Source of the DNA: Terriglobales bacterium | GTDB lineage: Bacteria; Acidobacteriota; Terriglobia; Terriglobales; Acidobacteriaceae | Reading direction: 5' to 3' | Assembly: GCA_035764005.1 (NCBI GenBank) | Contig: DASTZZ010000055.1 | Location: forward strand, 62,001 to 126,000 | DNA length: 64,000 nucleotides | Shown here: piece after piece, positions 60,963-64,000 of the stretch | Numbering within the stretch: the stretch's first letter is position 1 | Layout: each line of letters begins with the position of its first letter | Notes under the pieces: generated by a model | Told to the model about the DNA's origin: nothing | Databases searched by the model: none | Seen by the model: the letters and a program-made list of their open reading frames with translations, nothing else | Program-made: the position numbers and the translations under genes

Positions 60963-62237
60963 TTGTCCTTTTCTGAGCGCCTGCAACAAGTCCGCACCGG
61001 ATTTGAACGCCCATTTTGGGTCGCGAATATCACTGAGTTGTTCGAGCGACTCTCCTATTACGCCGCCTTCGCATCACTGGCACGATACCTCCACGAGGCG
61101 CTGAGATTCCCCGTCGAGCAAGCCAGCAGCCTAACCGGATTGTTTGGAGGCCTGGTTTGGTTTCTCGCAGCTTTTGGCGGAGCGGTGGCAGATCGCCTCG
61201 GATTCCGCCGCGCGCTCTCGGTCGCATACCTGATCCTGAGCTGTTCGTATTTCCTGCTCGGCTCAATTGCTGCGCCGTGGCTCGGGCCTGTCCGCGACCA
61301 CGTTCCTCTGGTGGCGCTGGTCACATTCATCCTGATGCTTCCCGCTTTGGGAATCGCGCTGGTAAAGCCTTCGGTAGTGGGAACAACGGCCCGCGCTTCC
61401 AACGAAAACGTCCGCTCAATCGGATACGCGATTTACTACACGCTGGTGAACATCGGCGGGGCCGCCGGACCGTACGTCGCTTCGTGGGTGCATCAGCGCA
61501 TGAACGTGGAGAACGTATTTCGCGTTGCAGCTCTCAGCGTCTTCCTCATGTTTTTTGCCGTTCTGCTGTTCTTCCGCGAACCGCGCAAACCGGGAGAAGT
61601 GCAAACCACAAGCCTGGGACAGGTTGTGCGCAACTTTGGAACGGTGCTCATGAATCCCCGCTTCATGCTGTTCCTGCTGATCTTCACCGGCTATTGGATT
61701 TTTTACTGGCAGGAGTTCATCATCCTGCCGATTTACGTTCATGACTACATCAACCCCAATACCGATACGGAACTCATGCTGGTCACCGGACCTGTGATCG
61801 TGATTGCTTTTACTGTGCTGGTGAATGTCATCACGCAGAAGATTCCGGCTTTCAGCGCGATCATTTTGGGAACAGTGATCTCGGGCGGAGCATGGATTGT
61901 GCTGGTCGTGTCTCGCTCCGTCTTTGCGGCTTATCTCACTCTGGTACTGGTGGCGATCGGCGAAATCACGCAGTCTCCGCGATATTACGAATACATCTCC
62001 AGACTGGCGCCGTCCGGACAGCAGGGCACGTATATGGGATTTGCTTTCCTGCCCATCGGCATCGGCTCTCTCATCGCCGGCGTATTCGGCGGCAGGCTGA
62101 TTCATCATTACGGCGAACTGGTGCATCGGCCGCAGCAGATGTGGTGGGCAGTTGCCGGAGTGGGCCTTGCAACCGCTCTGCTGCTTTGGATCTATGACCG
62201 CGTCTTCGCTCCAGCAGCAGCTTCCACGACAGCCTGA
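60963..62237 (+). CDS. MFS transporter, POT (peptide transporter)-like
   Basis: 424 residues with about 12 membrane helices. The N-terminus FWVANITELFERLSYYAAFA resembles the ExxERFxYYG motif of proton-dependent oligopeptide transporters. The loop DRLGFRRALSVAYLI is an MFS A-like motif. Starts with TTG at 60963. Substrate is uncertain; POT-like sequence suggests small peptides. Confidence 0.82.
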   Translation: MSFSERLQQVRTGFERPFWVANITELFERLSYYAAFASLARYLHEALRFPVEQASSLTGLFGGLVWFLAAFGGAVADRLGFRRALSVAYLILSCSYFLLGSIAAPWLGPVRDHVPLVALVTFILMLPALGIALVKPSVVGTTARASNENVRSIGYAIYYTLVNIGGAAGPYVASWVHQRMNVENVFRVAALSVFLMFFAVLLFFREPRKPGEVQTTSLGQVVRNFGTVLMNPRFMLFLLIFTGYWIFYWQEFIILPIYVHDYINPNTDTELMLVTGPVIVIAFTVLVNVITQKIPAFSAIILGTVISGGAWIVLVVSRSVFAAYLTLVLVAIGEITQSPRYYEYISRLAPSGQQGTYMGFAFLPIGIGSLIAGVFGGRLIHHYGELVHRPQQMWWAVAGVGLATALLLWIYDRVFAPAAASTTA

Positions 62238-62276
62238 GCATTGCGATGCGCGACCATCGAATGCAGGAGTGCCTCC

Positions 62277-62747
62277 ATGAATCAACGTCCTCCGCTTCCG
62301 CCATTCACGTTAGAAAGTGCCAAGCAGAAAGTGCGCTCTGCCGAAGACGCGTGGAACACTCGCGATCCGGAGCGCGTGGCCTCCGCCTACACAGAAGACA
62401 GCCGCTGGCGCAATCGCGCTGAGTTCTTTCGCGGACGCACCGCGATTGTCGAATTCCTGAAACGGAAATGGGCGAAGGAGCTCGACTATCGACTGATCAA
62501 GGAGCTTTGGGCCTTTCACGAAAACCGCATTGCCGTGCGCTTCCAGTACGAATGGCATGACGATTCGGGGAGCTGGTTTCGTGCGCACGGCAATGAGCAG
62601 TGGGAATTCGATGAGAACGGACTCATGCGGCGTCGCGAAGCCAGCATCAACGACGTTCCGATCCAAGCGGAGGACCGAAAGTTCTTGTGGCAGCCGCTAG
62701 GACCGCGTCCGGCGAACCATCCTGGATTGACCGAACTGGGCTTGTGA
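62277..62747 (+). CDS. NTF2-fold protein (DUF1348, SnoaL-like)
   Basis: 156 residues of the DUF1348 family: [60 protein letters not shown] and [20 protein letters not shown]. Such proteins have a cone-like NTF2 fold; function unknown. Start at 62277 (MNQRPP) fits the family; a longer reading from 62241 adds twelve residues. Confidence 0.88.
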   Translation: MNQRPPLPPFTLESAKQKVRSAEDAWNTRDPERVASAYTEDSRWRNRAEFFRGRTAIVEFLKRKWAKELDYRLIKELWAFHENRIAVRFQYEWHDDSGSWFRAHGNEQWEFDENGLMRRREASINDVPIQAEDRKFLWQPLGPRPANHPGLTELGL

Positions 62748-62898
62748 TCTGACACTTTTTGTCATTTTGCATGGCTTCGGCGCGAGTTGCCCGCCAATTC
62801 TCAGCATCTCTGCATGCGCAAGGCAACGGCAGCACGCAACTTTTGTATCCCACGAGTAGCCAGAACGAAATCATCTCTTCTTTGGATTTGGACGCTCT

Positions 62899-64000
62899 GT
62901 GGGACGAATACTCGCATTAGCGCAGTTTCTGTTGCTTCTAGGGACTGCTTTTTCCCAAAACGGCCCACAGTCTCTCGCGTCTCCCACAGTTCAAGATTCG
63001 ATGCATCAGGCCGTGGCCTCCCTGAGCTTTCAAGGGGTGAATCCATTCACTAAGCCATGGCTGATGGACTTCGATTTCCTATCCGCCAACCAGCAAGCGG
63101 CAGAAATCGAGACACAGGCAAATTCCAAACCGGCTCCTTTACCGCAAACCAAGTACAAACTCGAGCCCGATCCGTTCAATTCAGACCTGCACCAGAATTC
63201 GATAAATCAGGATGCTCCGGCCACCGTGGCTTCGGCGTCTCCGACTCCCGACACCGCCGAACGTATTGCGACACAGGCAGCCGAGCATGAGCAGCCGCGC
63301 GAGCACAAAGCAAAGAAGCAGGATGCAAAGTACGACATCACACGAATCGGCCATCGCGGCATCGGCTCTAACCTGAACTTCTTCTCGATCGATCGTGAAG
63401 AGGCTCTCGGCCGCGAGCTATCGCAGGAAGTAGAGCAACAGGCGAAGCTGATTAAAGATCCTGTGATCACCGAATACGTAAACCGCGTGGGACAAACGCT
63501 GGTACGGCATTCCGACGCGAAGGTGCCGTTCGTGATCAAAGTTGTCGACGACGAGCAGGTCAACGCCTTCGCTCTTCCCGGCGGCTTTTTCTACGTGAAC
63601 AGCGGCGTGCTGCTGGCAGCAGATAACGAAGCCGAACTCGCCGGCGTTATGGCGCACGAGATCGCTCATGTGGCCGCGCGTCACGCCACCCGCAATGCAA
63701 CTAAGCAGGAGATTTGGAATTTTGCGTCGCTGCCTCTCATCTTCATTGGAGGCCCGGTAACCATGGCGATCCGGCAGGTCGCCGGCTTTGCTGTGCCAAT
63801 GTCATTCCTGAAATTCAGCCGCGACGCTGAGCGCGAAGCCGATTTCCTCGGCGTGCAGTACGAGTATGCCGCCGGGTACGATCCCACGGCGTTCGTCGAC
63901 TTCTTCGAGAGGATCGACGCGCGCGAAAAGCAAAAACACGGTTTCATCGCCCGCGCCTTTTCCACTCATCCCATGAACGACGATCGTATTCGCCGCGCCG
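62899..64000 (+). CDS. M48 family metalloprotease, N-terminal part (cut by window end)
   Basis: An exported peptidase of the BepA/Oma1-like M48 type. The signal peptide is GRILALAQFLLLLGTAFSQ, followed by a Pro/Ala-rich spacer and the segment RELSQEVEQQAKLIKDPVIT. The zinc site is HEIAHVAARHATRN, with His253 first, and the third ligand is in FSRDAEREADFLGVQYE. Most of the catalytic region is present; the C-terminal part (often TPR) lies beyond the window. The GTG at 62899 is the best start, directly before the signal peptide. Such proteases degrade misassembled outer-membrane proteins. Confidence 0.88.
   Translation, partial: MGRILALAQFLLLLGTAFSQNGPQSLASPTVQDSMHQAVASLSFQGVNPFTKPWLMDFDFLSANQQAAEIETQANSKPAPLPQTKYKLEPDPFNSDLHQNSINQDAPATVASASPTPDTAERIATQAAEHEQPREHKAKKQDAKYDITRIGHRGIGSNLNFFSIDREEALGRELSQEVEQQAKLIKDPVITEYVNRVGQTLVRHSDAKVPFVIKVVDDEQVNAFALPGGFFYVNSGVLLAADNEAELAGVMAHEIAHVAARHATRNATKQEIWNFASLPLIFIGGPVTMAIRQVAGFAVPMSFLKFSRDAEREADFLGVQYEYAAGYDPTAFVDFFERIDAREKQKHGFIARAFSTHPMNDDRIRRA

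Noticed and set aside
61416-62285. A 289-codon open frame opposite the MFS transporter gene.
   Set aside because: It has low-quality composition (rich in Arg, Gln, His) and no domain; the plus strand clearly encodes membrane helices.

Overview
The window looks like an ordinary chromosomal stretch of a diderm, outer-membrane-bearing bacterium. The best fit is an acidobacterium of the Terriglobia/Koribacter kind; this is inferred from gene content and no database was searched. Supporting signs are bacillithiol synthesis (BshA) together with lipid A genes (LpxD, LpxL-like) and BamA/TamB, several TonB-C proteins, SYLF and CsbD proteins, a GH115 xylan alpha-glucuronidase, and repeated intergenic palindromes that begin TGTCATCCTGAGC or TGTCATCCCTCGC. 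No rRNA, tRNA, prophage, insertion sequence or CRISPR array was seen.

Layout. 1-8.1 kb: the 5' part of ubiD, a nucleotidyltransferase-like protein, two small ORFs, UDP-glucose dehydrogenase, divergent bshA, a LytS-type histidine kinase, ribA and a DehI-type dehalogenase homologue. 8.1-16.7 kb: a lipid A operon (lpxL-like, lpxD, P-loop NTPase), a SYLF protein, a PilZ-like/TonB fusion, a UbiA prenyltransferase, an orphan HyuA, a bidirectional terminator, and the small stress proteins CsbD and an Lmo0937-type peptide. 16.9-23.1 kb: pheA, lon, and a type I-beta DAHP synthase gene preceded by an aromatic-rich leader peptide with a textbook attenuator, then a TonB-family protein. 23.1-30.4 kb: an orphan antitoxin, a mazG-GNAT-NSAR/OSBS operon, YjbQ, a secreted protein, vapBC and GH115. 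30.5-40.5 kb: a palindromic repeat, ldcA-mpl (murein recycling), an M61 protease-plsC pair, a saccharopine-dehydrogenase-like protein, a zinc ribbon, a cupin, YidB and purQ. 40.5-52.7 kb: a second palindromic repeat, a low-complexity Gly/Ser/Thr protein, a BamA/TamA-TamB pair, a trypsin-fold lipoprotein, a frameshifted redoxin and a second SYLF protein. 52.8-64 kb: small secreted and membrane proteins, an ECF sigma factor, an enolase-superfamily enzyme, nth, an RNB nuclease, sseA, a glutaredoxin, yggS, an MFS transporter, an NTF2-fold protein and the 5' part of an M48 protease.

Genes that visibly work together: lpxL-like/lpxD (lipid A), ldcA/mpl (murein tripeptide recycling), bamA-tamA/tamB (outer membrane biogenesis), pheA and aroF (aromatic amino acids, 3 kb apart), NSAR with its GNAT (D- to L-amino acid inversion), and vapBC. 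The most notable non-coding signal is the aroF attenuator at 20.52-20.73 kb: an 8-aromatics-in-12-residues leader peptide, mutually exclusive RNA hairpins and a terminator.
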